A stretch of 64,000 nucleotides of DNA from assembly GCF_011516765.1 (NCBI RefSeq), contig NZ_JAAABN010000001.1, forward strand, positions 434,001 through 498,000, in the 5' to 3' direction. This document shows positions 1-8,862 of this stretch, one piece after another. Source of the DNA: Acetobacter sicerae. GTDB lineage: Bacteria > Pseudomonadota > Alphaproteobacteria > Acetobacterales > Acetobacteraceae. The position numbers were made by a program, and so were the translations under genes. Position 1 is the first letter of the stretch; each line of letters starts with the position of its first letter. Under the pieces are notes generated by a model that was not told the DNA's origin, searched no databases, and worked only from the letters and a program-made list of their open reading frames with translations.

Positions 1-109
1 CCCTGACATCCCGGACAGGGCGACAGTCACCCGTCTGTGATAGATATCAATCGCTTTCCAGACGTTGTCCTGTTCTGAGAATCCTGCCGATGTGGATAAG
101 GTCAACGGG

Positions 110-1486
110 ATGACTGTTTCAGAGCCCACACACTCCCCGGTGACCGGCCTTTACGGTGCAGCGCGTCTCAAGGCGATGACGGCAGTCTGCCTCGCCGTCC
201 TACTGGCGCAGATCGACTACGCGATCGCCAATATTGCGCTTCCCGACATCGGCGCCGACCTGCACAGTTCCGCTTCCGACACGGTCTGGGTTGTGAACGC
301 CTATCAGCTGGCCAGCCTGTCATCGCTGTTGCCTCTGGCCGCTGCTGGCGCGTGGATCGGTTATGCACGCATGTGCATGATGGGGATTGCTCTTTTTATC
401 ATCTCCTCAGTCGGATGCGCTCTTGCGCCAAGCCTGCCAGTGCTGACCATCGCACGCGCCATACAGGGGTTTGGAGCGGCTTCCATGCTGGGCGTCGTCT
501 CCGCCCTGATCCGCTTCATTTATCCCGTTGAGGAACTCGGAAAAGGCGTCGCCGTGAACACACTGGTCGTTGGTGTGGGCATGGCTCTTGGTCCGACCGT
601 TGCGGGCATGATTCTGGCGGTGGCGCACTGGCCGTGGCTGTTCTGGATCAATCTGCCCATTGGCGCACTGACATTTGTGCTTGCGGCGTCCTCCCTGCCG
701 GTCACGCCCCGTCAGAAAGAGATGCCGGACCCTATTGGAGCGGTGCTCTGCATCGTCGCAGTCACCGCGCTGGGTCTTGGCGGCAATTCCGTCGCGCATT
801 CCGACGGCGCCATGCTCGCCTGCGCCATGCTGGTTGTCGGTGTGGCGGCAATGGGCAGCCTTATCCGCAAGGAGTCCGGAAGTCTTCAGCCCATTCTGCC
901 CGTCGATCTTCTACGCGGCATCGGGTTCAGAATAGCCTTTATCGTCGGAATCATCGGCTATATCGGCTCGAATCTGTTCATGATTTCCATGCCCTTCACT
1001 CTCCACGATCATTATGGATGGACCGCAACCTCCACAGGGCTGCTGATGACGCCCTGGGCGTTCGGGCTGATCGTTTCCGCCTCCGTCACCCGCCGTATCG
1101 CCGATAAAATTCCGGCAGGAATCCTTTCCTCGATCGGCCTGATCTGCGCCATGATCGGCTTTCTCGCCCTGCGCTTTCTGCCAGCCTCACCCACCGCTTT
1201 CGATGTCGCCTGGCGTATCGGTGTCGCCGGTTTCGGATTTGGCGTCTTTCAGGTTCCCAACAACCGGGCGATGCTGCTGACCGCCACAGCCGGACGTGAA
1301 GGTGGAGCGAGCGGCATGGTGCAGGTCTCCCGTCAGAGCGGGCAGACCTTCGGCGGTATTGGAACAGCCCTTATCCTGCGCCTCGTCCCGGTAGGCGGCA
1401 GCCTCGTCTGTCTTGACGGAGCCGCCTTCTGCGCAGGTGTCGCGGCCCTGCTGAGCGCCTCGCGCATGGTCAGCCGTCGAAAATAA
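110..1486 (+). CDS. MFS transporter, DHA2 (drug:H+ antiporter) type
   Basis: Inner-membrane efflux-type transporter of about 458 residues, consisting almost entirely of hydrophobic segments (about 14 helices, as in the DHA2/QacA-EmrB group). The first helix carries a variant of the family motif, DYAIANIALP (canonical LDxTIVNVALP). The fifth-helix antiporter motif C is visible as GMALGPTVAG. The reading frame is open from a TTG at 65, but the ATG at 110, preceded by AAGG at the right distance, is the better start. No TetR-type regulator or membrane-fusion partner lies alongside, so the substrate cannot be inferred. The next gene, cysE, follows after 90 bases. Confidence 0.85.
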   Translation: MTVSEPTHSPVTGLYGAARLKAMTAVCLAVLLAQIDYAIANIALPDIGADLHSSASDTVWVVNAYQLASLSSLLPLAAAGAWIGYARMCMMGIALFIISSVGCALAPSLPVLTIARAIQGFGAASMLGVVSALIRFIYPVEELGKGVAVNTLVVGVGMALGPTVAGMILAVAHWPWLFWINLPIGALTFVLAASSLPVTPRQKEMPDPIGAVLCIVAVTALGLGGNSVAHSDGAMLACAMLVVGVAAMGSLIRKESGSLQPILPVDLLRGIGFRIAFIVGIIGYIGSNLFMISMPFTLHDHYGWTATSTGLLMTPWAFGLIVSASVTRRIADKIPAGILSSIGLICAMIGFLALRFLPASPTAFDVAWRIGVAGFGFGVFQVPNNRAMLLTATAGREGGASGMVQVSRQSGQTFGGIGTALILRLVPVGGSLVCLDGAAFCAGVAALLSASRMVSRRK

Positions 1487-1576
1487 CCCTTCGTTGCGGT
1501 CTGCCGGTGCTGTCTGTAAAATTCCACTTACCTCAGACGGTTGCTTCTGCCGCCCACTCAATGGATCGTTTTATAG

Positions 1577-2395
1577 ATGACACATTCTGACACAGCAGAG
1601 GCTCCCATCAACCTGAACAGCCTGTGGAAGCAGATGGTTCAGGAATCCCAGGTCTGCTGCGATCCGCTTGTGATGGGGCTGCTTTCCACGGGCATCAAGA
1701 ACCATTCCAGTTTCGCCACAGCCATGGCGGCCCTGATCGGGCGCAAGCTCGGCGATCATTATGTGAGCATCGAGCAACTGACCAGCCTCGTGCTTGAGTG
1801 CTACGGCGACACACCTGATACGATCGCCGCAGGAGCCGCCGACCTTCAGGCCATCCGTGACCGTGACCCCGCCTGCCCCGACTACGTGACGCCTTTCCTG
1901 TTCTTCAAGGGCTTCCACGCCGTCCAGTGCTATCGGGTGGCCCATTGGCTCTGGCACGGCAACCGACGTCACCTTGCGCAACATCTCCAGAGCCGGGCGT
2001 CCGAACTGTTCGCGGTCGACATTCATCCCGCCGCCTCACTGGGACGGCGCATCCTGTTCGATCACGGCACCGGCATCGTGGTAGGAGAAACATCCATCAT
2101 TGAAAACGATGTCTCGTTGCTTCAGGGCGTGACACTGGGCGGCACCGGCAAGCACGCTGGCGATCGCCACCCGAGAATCCGTCGGGGTGTGCTGATCGGC
2201 GCCGGAGCCAAGGTGCTGGGAGCGATTGAAGTTGGAGAAGGCGCCAAGGTGGGAGCCGGTTCCATCGTTCTGGAAGCCGTCCCTCCCTATACTACGGTCG
2301 TGGGCAACCCTGCGCGGAAAGTGGGAACGCGCCTCAAGGAAATGCCGTCCCTGACCATGGATCAGACATTGCCTCCGATTGATTACATCATCTGA
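1577..2395 (+). CDS. cysE: Serine O-acetyltransferase
   Basis: Transfers acetyl from acetyl-CoA to L-serine, the first step of cysteine synthesis. The 272-residue protein has the alpha-helical N-terminal SATase domain followed by a left-handed beta-helix of hexapeptide repeats (about residues 150-245). The active-site segment is intact: FDHGTGIVVGET, then LLQGVTLGGTGK, and the C-terminal PPYTTVVGNPARKVG loop. Length and motifs fit the CysE family throughout. The stop codon lies inside a 7-bp stem (2392-2398 with 2403-2409) shared with the stop codon of the convergent folP gene 10 bases away. Confidence 0.95.
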   Translation: MTHSDTAEAPINLNSLWKQMVQESQVCCDPLVMGLLSTGIKNHSSFATAMAALIGRKLGDHYVSIEQLTSLVLECYGDTPDTIAAGAADLQAIRDRDPACPDYVTPFLFFKGFHAVQCYRVAHWLWHGNRRHLAQHLQSRASELFAVDIHPAASLGRRILFDHGTGIVVGETSIIENDVSLLQGVTLGGTGKHAGDRHPRIRRGVLIGAGAKVLGAIEVGEGAKVGAGSIVLEAVPPYTTVVGNPARKVGTRLKEMPSLTMDQTLPPIDYII

Positions 2396-2405
2396 TCCTC
2401 AGGGA

Positions 2406-3437
2406 TCAGGCTGGGGAGAAAACTCCTTCCCATACCCGCATGGCCTGAGTCATTCCGGCGCAGTCATGCACCCGCAGGATCGTGTCGCACAGAGCCAGTC
2501 CAGGCAATGACGACGCGATCGTTCCCGGATCACGGGAGCCTGCTTCACTCACCCCCGCAAGTGCGCCGATCATGCGCTTTCGGGATGTGCCAAGCAGCAC
2601 GCGGCAACCGAGATTGGCGAACAGAGGTAGCCTGCGAATCAGTTCGGCATTCTGTTCAGTAGTTTTTGCAAAACCAATTCCCGGATCCACGATCATACGG
2701 TCACGGGAAATGCCGACCTTTTCCGCAGCGGTCATTCTGTCGCCAAGCTCCCGCACCACATCAATCGCCACATCCCCATAGGTCGTAAGACTGCCCATCG
2801 TTTCGGGCGTGCCACGCATATGCATCAGTGCAACCGGACAGGTGCGGCTCGCCAGAAGAGGAAGCGCCTCTGGATCATGCGCAAGCGCCGTCACGTCATT
2901 GATCAGGCTGGCTCCTGCATCCAGCGCGGCCTCCATGGTTCGTGCGTTACGGGTATCAACGGAAATGCAGGCACCACGGCGCGACATTTCCAGCAGCAGC
3001 GGCCGGAGCCTTGCCCATTCTTCTTCAACTGAGACAGGTGCGGAACCGGGACGCGTGCTTTCTGCGCCGATGTCCAGAATACGCGCCCCATTACGGATCA
3101 GCTTTTCAGCATGGCCGACGGCAATGGCGGGATCCACATAGCGTCCGCCATCACTGAAACTGTCCGGTGTGACATTGAGGATACCCATCACAAGGGAACC
3201 GGACGGCAAACCCGCATCGGAAGGACGCGCCGTGATGCGGTTCAGCTCCATCTGCCAGCCGCCGGGAATGCGCTCGACAGGAAACAGGTCGGAAATCCTG
3301 TCGCCCTCAATGAGCCTTACAAGCGTGAAGGCTGTTCCGCCGCCAGCCAGAGGAAGAGCCACCCCGGTTTTGACCGCAGCGTCGGCAGCCGGTCCATGCA
3401 CAAGACCGACAGGCTCGATAAGGCGCGCGGTATCCAT
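2406..3437 (-). CDS. folP: Dihydropteroate synthase
   Basis: Condenses 6-hydroxymethyl-dihydropterin diphosphate with p-aminobenzoate in folate synthesis; it is the sulfonamide target. The TIM-barrel signature motifs are present: MGILNVTPDSFSDGG (about residue 84), DIGAESTRPGS, the ISVDTR strand, INDVTAL, and near the C-terminus the pterin/phosphate-binding LLGTSRKRMIG. The protein is 343 residues, longer than the usual 270-280 because of an approximately 80-residue N-terminal extension of unknown role. It is last in the ruv-tol-ftsH block, but a strong terminator after ftsH (3483-3515) separates it, so it probably has its own promoter. Confidence 0.94.
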   Translation of the reverse strand: MDTARLIEPVGLVHGPAADAAVKTGVALPLAGGGTAFTLVRLIEGDRISDLFPVERIPGGWQMELNRITARPSDAGLPSGSLVMGILNVTPDSFSDGGRYVDPAIAVGHAEKLIRNGARILDIGAESTRPGSAPVSVEEEWARLRPLLLEMSRRGACISVDTRNARTMEAALDAGASLINDVTALAHDPEALPLLASRTCPVALMHMRGTPETMGSLTTYGDVAIDVVRELGDRMTAAEKVGISRDRMIVDPGIGFAKTTEQNAELIRRLPLFANLGCRVLLGTSRKRMIGALAGVSEAGSRDPGTIASSLPGLALCDTILRVHDCAGMTQAMRVWEGVFSPA

Positions 3438-3482
3438 CGGTCACTCCGTCCGGTTCAGGCTGACCTCTGTATAAATCAGGCA

Positions 3483-3515
3483 TAAAAAAAGGCGAGGACA
3501 GAAAGCCCTCGCCTT
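3483..3515 (-). terminator. Rho-independent terminator of ftsH
   Basis: Read on the minus strand, the stem AAGGCGAGG pairs with CCTCGCCTT across a short loop and is followed by a run of seven T. It lies directly after the ftsH stop codon and ahead of folP. Confidence 0.88.
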
Positions 3516-3532
3516 GATGGAAGCAACCGGGG

Positions 3533-5458
3533 TTAGCCGGGCTGCGGAGAAGCATCCCCCAGAGAAGGCGGAGCTGTTGGCTTACCAATCACCGGCGGAA
3601 CCGAGGAGCGCCGGTTTTCCGGCATCGCGTCATCGACCACAACCCGTTCGATTGGCTCACCGCGCAGGATCTGACGGATTTCCTCACCGCTCAGCGTTTC
3701 ATACTCAAGCAGCGCTTCCGCCAGACGGTGCAGTTCATCGATGTGTTCGATCAGCAGTGTCCGGGCGCGGTCATAAGCGGAATCAATCAGCTTTTTGACC
3801 TCGCCATCAATGTCACGCGCCGTCTCTTCCGAGATGTTCTTGTTCTGCGTCACGGAGTGACCAAGGAACACTTCCTGACCATTATCGCCATAAGCGATCA
3901 TGCCCATCTTGTCGCTCATGCCCCATTCCGTGACCATCCGGCGCGCCTGATCGGTGGCCATCTTGATGTCACCGGATGCGCCACTGGTCACGTTGTCCGG
4001 GCCAAAAATGATTTCTTCAGCGGCGCGACCACCCATGGCCAGATCCAGCTCGGCCACACATTTCGCACGGCTCTTGGAGTAGCGATCCCCTTCCGGCAGG
4101 CTCATCACCATGCCCAGAGCGCGCCCACGCGGAATGATGGTGGCCTTGTGAACCGGGTCCGTACCGTGCGTCAGAATGGAGACGAGCGCATGACCGCCTT
4201 CGTGATAGGCCGTCATCTTCTTCTCGTCGTCGCTCATCACCAGCGAGCGACGCTCTGTGCCCATGAGCACCTTGTCCTTGGCGTTCTCGAACTCCAGCAT
4301 CGCGACGGTGCGCTTGCCCTGACGCGCGGCCAGTAGCGCCGCCTCGTTGACCAGGTTGGCCAGATCGGCGCCGGAGAAGCCCGGCGTGCCACGTGCGATG
4401 ACTTTCGGATCAACATCGGAGGCCAGCGGCACCTTGCGCATGTGCACGCGCAGAATCTGCTCACGACCGTTCACATCCGGGTTCGGCACAACGACCTGAC
4501 GGTCAAAGCGGCCCGGACGCAGCAGCGCGGGATCAAGCACGTCAGGACGGTTGGTCGCAGCGATGAGGATCACGCCCTCATTGCTCTCGAACCCGTCCAT
4601 CTCGACCAGCATCTGGTTGAGGGTCTGCTCACGCTCGTCATTGCCGCCGCCGAGACCGGCGCCACGGTGGCGACCGACGGCGTCAATTTCATCGATGAAG
4701 ATGATGCAGGGAGCAGCTTTCTTGCCCTGCTCGAACATGTCGCGGACACGCGACGCGCCAACACCCACGAACATTTCCACAAAATCGGAGCCGGAAATGG
4801 TGAAGAACGGAACGTTGGCTTCGCCTGCAATCGCACGCGCCAGCAGCGTCTTACCTGTGCCCGGAGGCCCGACAAGCAGAACACCCTTGGGGATCTTGCC
4901 GCCGAGACGCGTGAACTTCTGGGGATCCTTCAGAAATTCGACAATTTCCTCAAGTTCACCCTTGGCTTCCTCGATGCCGGCGACATCAGCAAAGGTCACC
5001 CGTCCCTGCTTTTCCGTCAGCATGCGTGCGCGGGACTTGCCGAAGCCCATGGCCCGACCACCGCCCGACTGCATCTGACGCATCATGAACAGCCAGACCG
5101 CACCCACCAGAAGGAACGGGAACCAGTTCAGCACGATCCGCAGGAACGGATTGCCTTCCGCCTCCAGCGGCTTTGCGACCACTTCCACGCCTTTGCCCGT
5201 CAGACGGGACACAAGGCCGGTATCCTGAGGCGCATAGGTCTCGAAGGAGGTACCGTTGGTCAGTGTGCCGGAAATATTGTGTTCCTGAATGACAACCGAG
5301 CGCACCTCGCCCTTATCGACATCACCGATGAAGTCGGAATAGGCGATCTGCTGTGCGGCATGCTGCGTCCCGGTAGGCTGGAACATGTTGAACAGGAACA
5401 ACAGCAGAACAATGATGCAGACCCAGAGGGCCAGGTTACGTCCAAAATTATTGATCAC
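3533..5458 (-). CDS. ftsH: ATP-dependent zinc metalloprotease FtsH
   Basis: Membrane-anchored AAA+ protease that degrades misassembled membrane proteins and regulators. It has 641 residues: an N-terminal transmembrane helix (about 7-27), a periplasmic domain, a second helix near 110, then the AAA module with Walker A GPPGTGKT, Walker B IIFIDEID and the second region of homology around RPGRFD. The zinc-protease motif HEGGH lies near residue 420. All key residues are present and the length is typical. Gene order tilS-ftsH-folP is common in Proteobacteria; a terminator follows at 3483-3515. Confidence 0.97.
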   Translation of the reverse strand: MINNFGRNLALWVCIIVLLLFLFNMFQPTGTQHAAQQIAYSDFIGDVDKGEVRSVVIQEHNISGTLTNGTSFETYAPQDTGLVSRLTGKGVEVVAKPLEAEGNPFLRIVLNWFPFLLVGAVWLFMMRQMQSGGGRAMGFGKSRARMLTEKQGRVTFADVAGIEEAKGELEEIVEFLKDPQKFTRLGGKIPKGVLLVGPPGTGKTLLARAIAGEANVPFFTISGSDFVEMFVGVGASRVRDMFEQGKKAAPCIIFIDEIDAVGRHRGAGLGGGNDEREQTLNQMLVEMDGFESNEGVILIAATNRPDVLDPALLRPGRFDRQVVVPNPDVNGREQILRVHMRKVPLASDVDPKVIARGTPGFSGADLANLVNEAALLAARQGKRTVAMLEFENAKDKVLMGTERRSLVMSDDEKKMTAYHEGGHALVSILTHGTDPVHKATIIPRGRALGMVMSLPEGDRYSKSRAKCVAELDLAMGGRAAEEIIFGPDNVTSGASGDIKMATDQARRMVTEWGMSDKMGMIAYGDNGQEVFLGHSVTQNKNISEETARDIDGEVKKLIDSAYDRARTLLIEHIDELHRLAEALLEYETLSGEEIRQILRGEPIERVVVDDAMPENRRSSVPPVIGKPTAPPSLGDASPQPG

Positions 5459-5589
5459 GACATCCGTTCCATACTGTTCCTATACGCGTCCGTTCCTGTG
5501 GCGCTGGTCTCATGAGACCGGTTTCACGCGACGAATGCAATCCTGTTCATGCTGACATTGGGTCTTTGCACCCTGCATGAAAGTGGCCC

Positions 5590-6918
5590 TCAGGTTAAAT
5601 ATGTGTTCATCCAGCGGAAAGTTGCCGTCACGGGCGACGGCGGCGAAAAATCAAACGCCATATCTGCGAGCAGTTTCTGATCGCCAATACCCAGATGCGG
5701 CACACACAGGCGCTGTCCGTCTTTCCAGAGCGCAGGCAGTGTCGCTGTCAGCGCGGCAGGCAGACCTGCACGGTCTTTACGGGATAATCCGGCCCCTGCG
5801 GCCCCCATCGTGAGACCGGCAGGCATGCTCTTTCCGGAGTATCGGAGGACAAACCGCCTGTCCCAGCACTGATCTTCACCGGCGGGAACCGGAGGCTGCA
5901 TGGCTGCCACTTCCCGTATGAGCAACCACTGATCCCGACGGTCCCCACCAGCCTTTCCCCACAGCAACCGCACACCGCCAAGAGTGCCCGGCAGCTTTTT
6001 TTCACGAAGCTTCTCTATCGCAGCCAGCGGAGGAAGATAATCGCTTCCTCCAATGCAGCGAATCAATGCAGCCAGAACGTCCGCAGATGGCAGTGTTTCC
6101 CCGAGCGCAGCCCATCCCCACGACATCAGACACTGTGTCTGCATCAGTTCATGGATGATCGCTCTCTCCTGAGAGATGCGCTCCTCGGCAGCCTTTTCGG
6201 CCCGTCGTAACAATGCCTGCTTTTCCACCGGTTCGAGCTGTTTTCTGACCCTTACCCGTTCGGCGCGTTCATTCTCATTGGAGGGATCATCACACCAGCC
6301 AAGCCCTGCCTGACGAAGCGTATTACGGAGGGTCTCCCGGGAATAACCGAGCAAAGGGCGGACAATCCGGATATCCGCACGCTCGGAGACCCACGCCATA
6401 CCCGACAGACCTGCGCCGCTTCCCCGCCTCTGTCTCATCGCCACGGTCTCTGCCTGATCGTCGGCCTGATGAGCGACAAGCAGATCGACTGCTCCCGCCC
6501 GACGACAGGCATCAATAAGCACTTCATAGCGGGCGTCCCGTGCCCGCCGGGCCAGAGCCGGCCCGTAAGGGAGATTCCTGACCTTGAGCAGTTCAGCGGG
6601 TATTCCCAGTTCGGAAAGGGTTTTCAGCGCACTTGCGGCTTCATCCGCAAATTCGGGACGCAGCCCGTGGTCCACCACAAAGGCGATCAGCCGCCTGTGC
6701 CAGGACGCCGCGAGCCACGCCAGCGCGATAGAATCGCCGCCCCCAGAGACAGCCAGCGCCACTGGCGGCGCGTCGGGCACGTCCGGCAGCCATGGTCCCA
6801 GCCTGCGCATGATGGTCTGGAAATCGGCTCGCGAAACAGTAGCCAGACCGGTGAACACAGAAGAATCCCGTTCTCCCGGCAGACCGGTCATCGTGGGCTT
6901 ACTCTCAGGAACACTCAC
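5590..6918 (-). CDS. tilS: tRNA(Ile)-lysidine synthase
   Basis: Modifies the wobble C34 of the AUA-reading tRNA-Ile to lysidine. The PP-loop ATP-pyrophosphatase signature AVSGGGDSIAL lies near residue 55, and VDHGLRPE and HQADDQAET, typical of TilS, follow. The protein is 442 residues; the C-terminal part is divergent. It starts at a GTG (6918) that overlaps the end of cpoB by 14 bases; an in-frame ATG at 6891 is an alternative. The close coupling to the tol genes suggests co-transcription. Confidence 0.93.
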   Translation of the reverse strand: MSVPESKPTMTGLPGERDSSVFTGLATVSRADFQTIMRRLGPWLPDVPDAPPVALAVSGGGDSIALAWLAASWHRRLIAFVVDHGLRPEFADEAASALKTLSELGIPAELLKVRNLPYGPALARRARDARYEVLIDACRRAGAVDLLVAHQADDQAETVAMRQRRGSGAGLSGMAWVSERADIRIVRPLLGYSRETLRNTLRQAGLGWCDDPSNENERAERVRVRKQLEPVEKQALLRRAEKAAEERISQERAIIHELMQTQCLMSWGWAALGETLPSADVLAALIRCIGGSDYLPPLAAIEKLREKKLPGTLGGVRLLWGKAGGDRRDQWLLIREVAAMQPPVPAGEDQCWDRRFVLRYSGKSMPAGLTMGAAGAGLSRKDRAGLPAALTATLPALWKDGQRLCVPHLGIGDQKLLADMAFDFSPPSPVTATFRWMNTYLT

Positions 6919-7789
6919 CCTGTTTCGAGAAATAGGCCGTTGATTTCGCTACACGCTCCGAAGGACTCGGAAATTCTGACTTCAGTTTCGCCAGCGCCTG
7001 ACAGGCTGCCTTTTTATTCCCGAGACTGAGCAGGGCTGAACTGACCCCCAGCAATGCGTAAGGCGCCTTCGCCCCTTTCGGAGAGAGTTTGTAGGCATCG
7101 TAATAGGCCACCGTGGAGTCACGGTACTGCTTCTGTCCGGCCAATGATTGTCCCAGCAGATACTGACCGTCGATTTTTACAGCGCCCTTTCCATGAGCAA
7201 TCGCCGACTGGGCGCTCTGCTGCGCTGCGCTGTAATCATGCTTCAGGAGAGCAGCATTTCCCGCCTTGAGAGCAGCTTCCGGTGTCTGGGCCGCCTCGCT
7301 GCTCGACGCCGTTGCATGCGAAGTTGCAGGCTCTTCTTTTTTACTGCTCGATGAAGATGAAGCCGCGGCAGCGGTAGCGCCTCCGCCGTTTTGTGCCGCA
7401 AACTGCATGTCGCTCATCTGCTTGGAGAGAGTAGCATTCTGCTCCTTGAGCTGATTGGTCAGTTCTTCAAGCTGCCCGCGCATGTCTCGCTGCTGGGACT
7501 CCAGTGTATTCACCCGGTCGAGAAGCTGCGCGACGAGATCTCCGTTCGCTCCGCCAGACTGGCTGCCCACGGCCACAGGGGCTGGCAGCGAACCCGACGA
7601 TGACGCCCCACTGCTCTGGACCTGAGACAGTTGCTGACGCAACTCCATAATCTGATCCTGAAGCGCGATACCTTCCCGGCTTGAAACCTGCGCGTGCGCC
7701 ACGACCGGTCCGAAAGACAGAAACACGGCAGACGCCATCAGGCACTTCATCCGGAATGAATTTCGGAACGGGTAAGAAAATCCTGTCAT
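6905..7789 (-). CDS. cpoB: Tol-Pal system protein CpoB (YbgF)
   Basis: Periplasmic partner of the Tol-Pal complex that coordinates envelope constriction with peptidoglycan synthesis. The 294-residue product has a Sec signal peptide ending near VVAHAQ, then a Gln/Leu-rich coiled coil (about residues 25-120), a Ser/Ala-rich linker (SSSSSKKEE), and a C-terminal TPR domain beginning at PEAALKAGNAALLKHDYSAA. This order (signal, trimerising coiled coil, TPR) is that of CpoB. An internal ATG 13 codons in (MKCLMASA) would give a more typical signal peptide. It follows pal and overlaps tilS. Confidence 0.9.
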   Translation of the reverse strand: MTGFSYPFRNSFRMKCLMASAVFLSFGPVVAHAQVSSREGIALQDQIMELRQQLSQVQSSGASSSGSLPAPVAVGSQSGGANGDLVAQLLDRVNTLESQQRDMRGQLEELTNQLKEQNATLSKQMSDMQFAAQNGGGATAAAASSSSSSKKEEPATSHATASSSEAAQTPEAALKAGNAALLKHDYSAAQQSAQSAIAHGKGAVKIDGQYLLGQSLAGQKQYRDSTVAYYDAYKLSPKGAKAPYALLGVSSALLSLGNKKAACQALAKLKSEFPSPSERVAKSTAYFSKQGECS

Positions 7790-8138
7790 GACAAGTCTTG
7801 TGCGGCTGAAGAGCCGTCTCCCTCTGGCGTTGTCCCTACCCTTCCGGCTTCTGCATATCCGTTACCGAAACACAGACGACCAGAGGCCGGTGAAGCGTCT
7901 GTCGATGCGAACGACAGACGATCATCTATCTTCTTATTTTAACATGATTTCTCATCCGACTAGCAAGCGGCGAGGAACCACATGAAGTAACCCGTCATGC
8001 GCGGCTTCTCTTCCCTGAAGAAAAAGACATTCTTTTCAGAAGGAAGAATTTCAAGACTCCCAAAAAGAAAGACCGGACAGATGCGTAAGCACCTGCCCGG
8101 TCTTTCAAACGTCACAATAAAACTGTTCCGGACAGAAA
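7790..8138. other. Intergenic region between pal and cpoB
   Basis: About 350 bases without a convincing gene. The left part holds the presumed promoter region of cpoB, and the right part contains the pal terminator (8062-8106). The plus-strand open frame at 7788-7985 has no family features and no convincing ribosome binding site. Confidence 0.5.
8062..8106 (-). terminator. Rho-independent terminator of pal
   Basis: The inverted repeat GAAAGACCGG (8067-8076) and CCGGTCTTTC (8097-8106) is extended by CAG/CTG pairs. On the minus strand it is followed by five T. It separates pal from cpoB, so the tol block is not one uninterrupted transcript. Confidence 0.85.
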
Positions 8139-8618
8139 TTACTGAACGGACGTGATCGCGTTACGGTTCTGAGCCCAGACGTCTTCACCTTCGCCTGTTG
8201 CTGTCGGACGATCCTTACCATAGGAAATCGTCGTCAGACGTGAGCTGGAAGAGCCCTTTGCAACAAGATAGTCGCGGGCGGCGTTTGCACGACGCTGACC
8301 CAGCGCAAGGTTGTATTCCTCGGTGCCACGGTCATCGCAGTTACCAGCAATCTGCACGGCAACCTGCGGATACTTCGCAAGCCAGTCAGCCTGCTTGTCG
8401 AGGGTCGCCTTGGCGTCGCCGGAGAGGCCGCTCTGGTTCAGCTCGAAGAAAACGCGGTCGCCCACATTTGCAACGAGATCAGCTTCGCTTCCCGGCACCG
8501 GGCCGCTTGGCTGTACAGCAGCGCCTGATCCGGTGTTAGCACCGGTGTTGGTGTGATCATTAGAGCAGCCAGCAAGAAGAGCCGCTACACCGAGCGCACC
8601 AAGAAGTTTCAGTCTCAT
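8139..8618 (-). CDS. pal: Peptidoglycan-associated lipoprotein Pal
   Basis: Outer-membrane lipoprotein that binds peptidoglycan and TolB. The 159 residues begin with a lipoprotein signal whose lipobox is LLAGC (Cys near position 18). A Ser/Gly/Asn-rich linker follows, then an OmpA-like domain (about residues 50-155) with the peptidoglycan-binding motif around NCDDRGTEEYNLALGQRRA. Length and motifs are standard. It lies downstream of tolB after 244 bases and has its own terminator at 8062-8106. Confidence 0.96.
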   Translation of the reverse strand: MRLKLLGALGVAALLAGCSNDHTNTGANTGSGAAVQPSGPVPGSEADLVANVGDRVFFELNQSGLSGDAKATLDKQADWLAKYPQVAVQIAGNCDDRGTEEYNLALGQRRANAARDYLVAKGSSSSRLTTISYGKDRPTATGEGEDVWAQNRNAITSVQ

Positions 8619-8862
8619 TTGTTTGATCCTGGGATCAGTTCCCGAAACGGAACATAAGGGGGTGGGATGGATAGAAACGGACCAGTTTTACTTCTCCGAC
8701 AACAGAGAACTGCTCCCAATGCAGAAGCAGTTTCCCACCGGAGGTTACCATCTCGTAAGCCACATTGCTGAAGACGCGTCAAGCATCTTCAACGTATGTC
8801 TTACTATTTTGCATATCCACCCTGCATGAAAGACACTCTCAAAAGCGTGAATACTTGCAGTG

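Noticed and set aside
1..64. CCCTG...CAGGG inverted repeat at the left edge
   Set aside because: Five-base arms at the window edge with no T tract; could be part of an upstream terminator but cannot be judged without the preceding sequence.
4442..5515. Plus-strand open frame of 357 codons
   Set aside because: Antisense to ftsH; a consequence of GC-rich codon bias.
8623..8829. 68-codon frame in the gap between tolB and pal
   Set aside because: Antisense to the pal upstream region with no protein-like features.
5569..8832. The 15-mer CACCCTGCATGAAAG at 5569-5583 and 8818-8832, upstream of ftsH and pal
   Set aside because: With about two billion position pairs in 64 kb and 4 to the power 15 being about one billion, around two such repeats are expected by chance.
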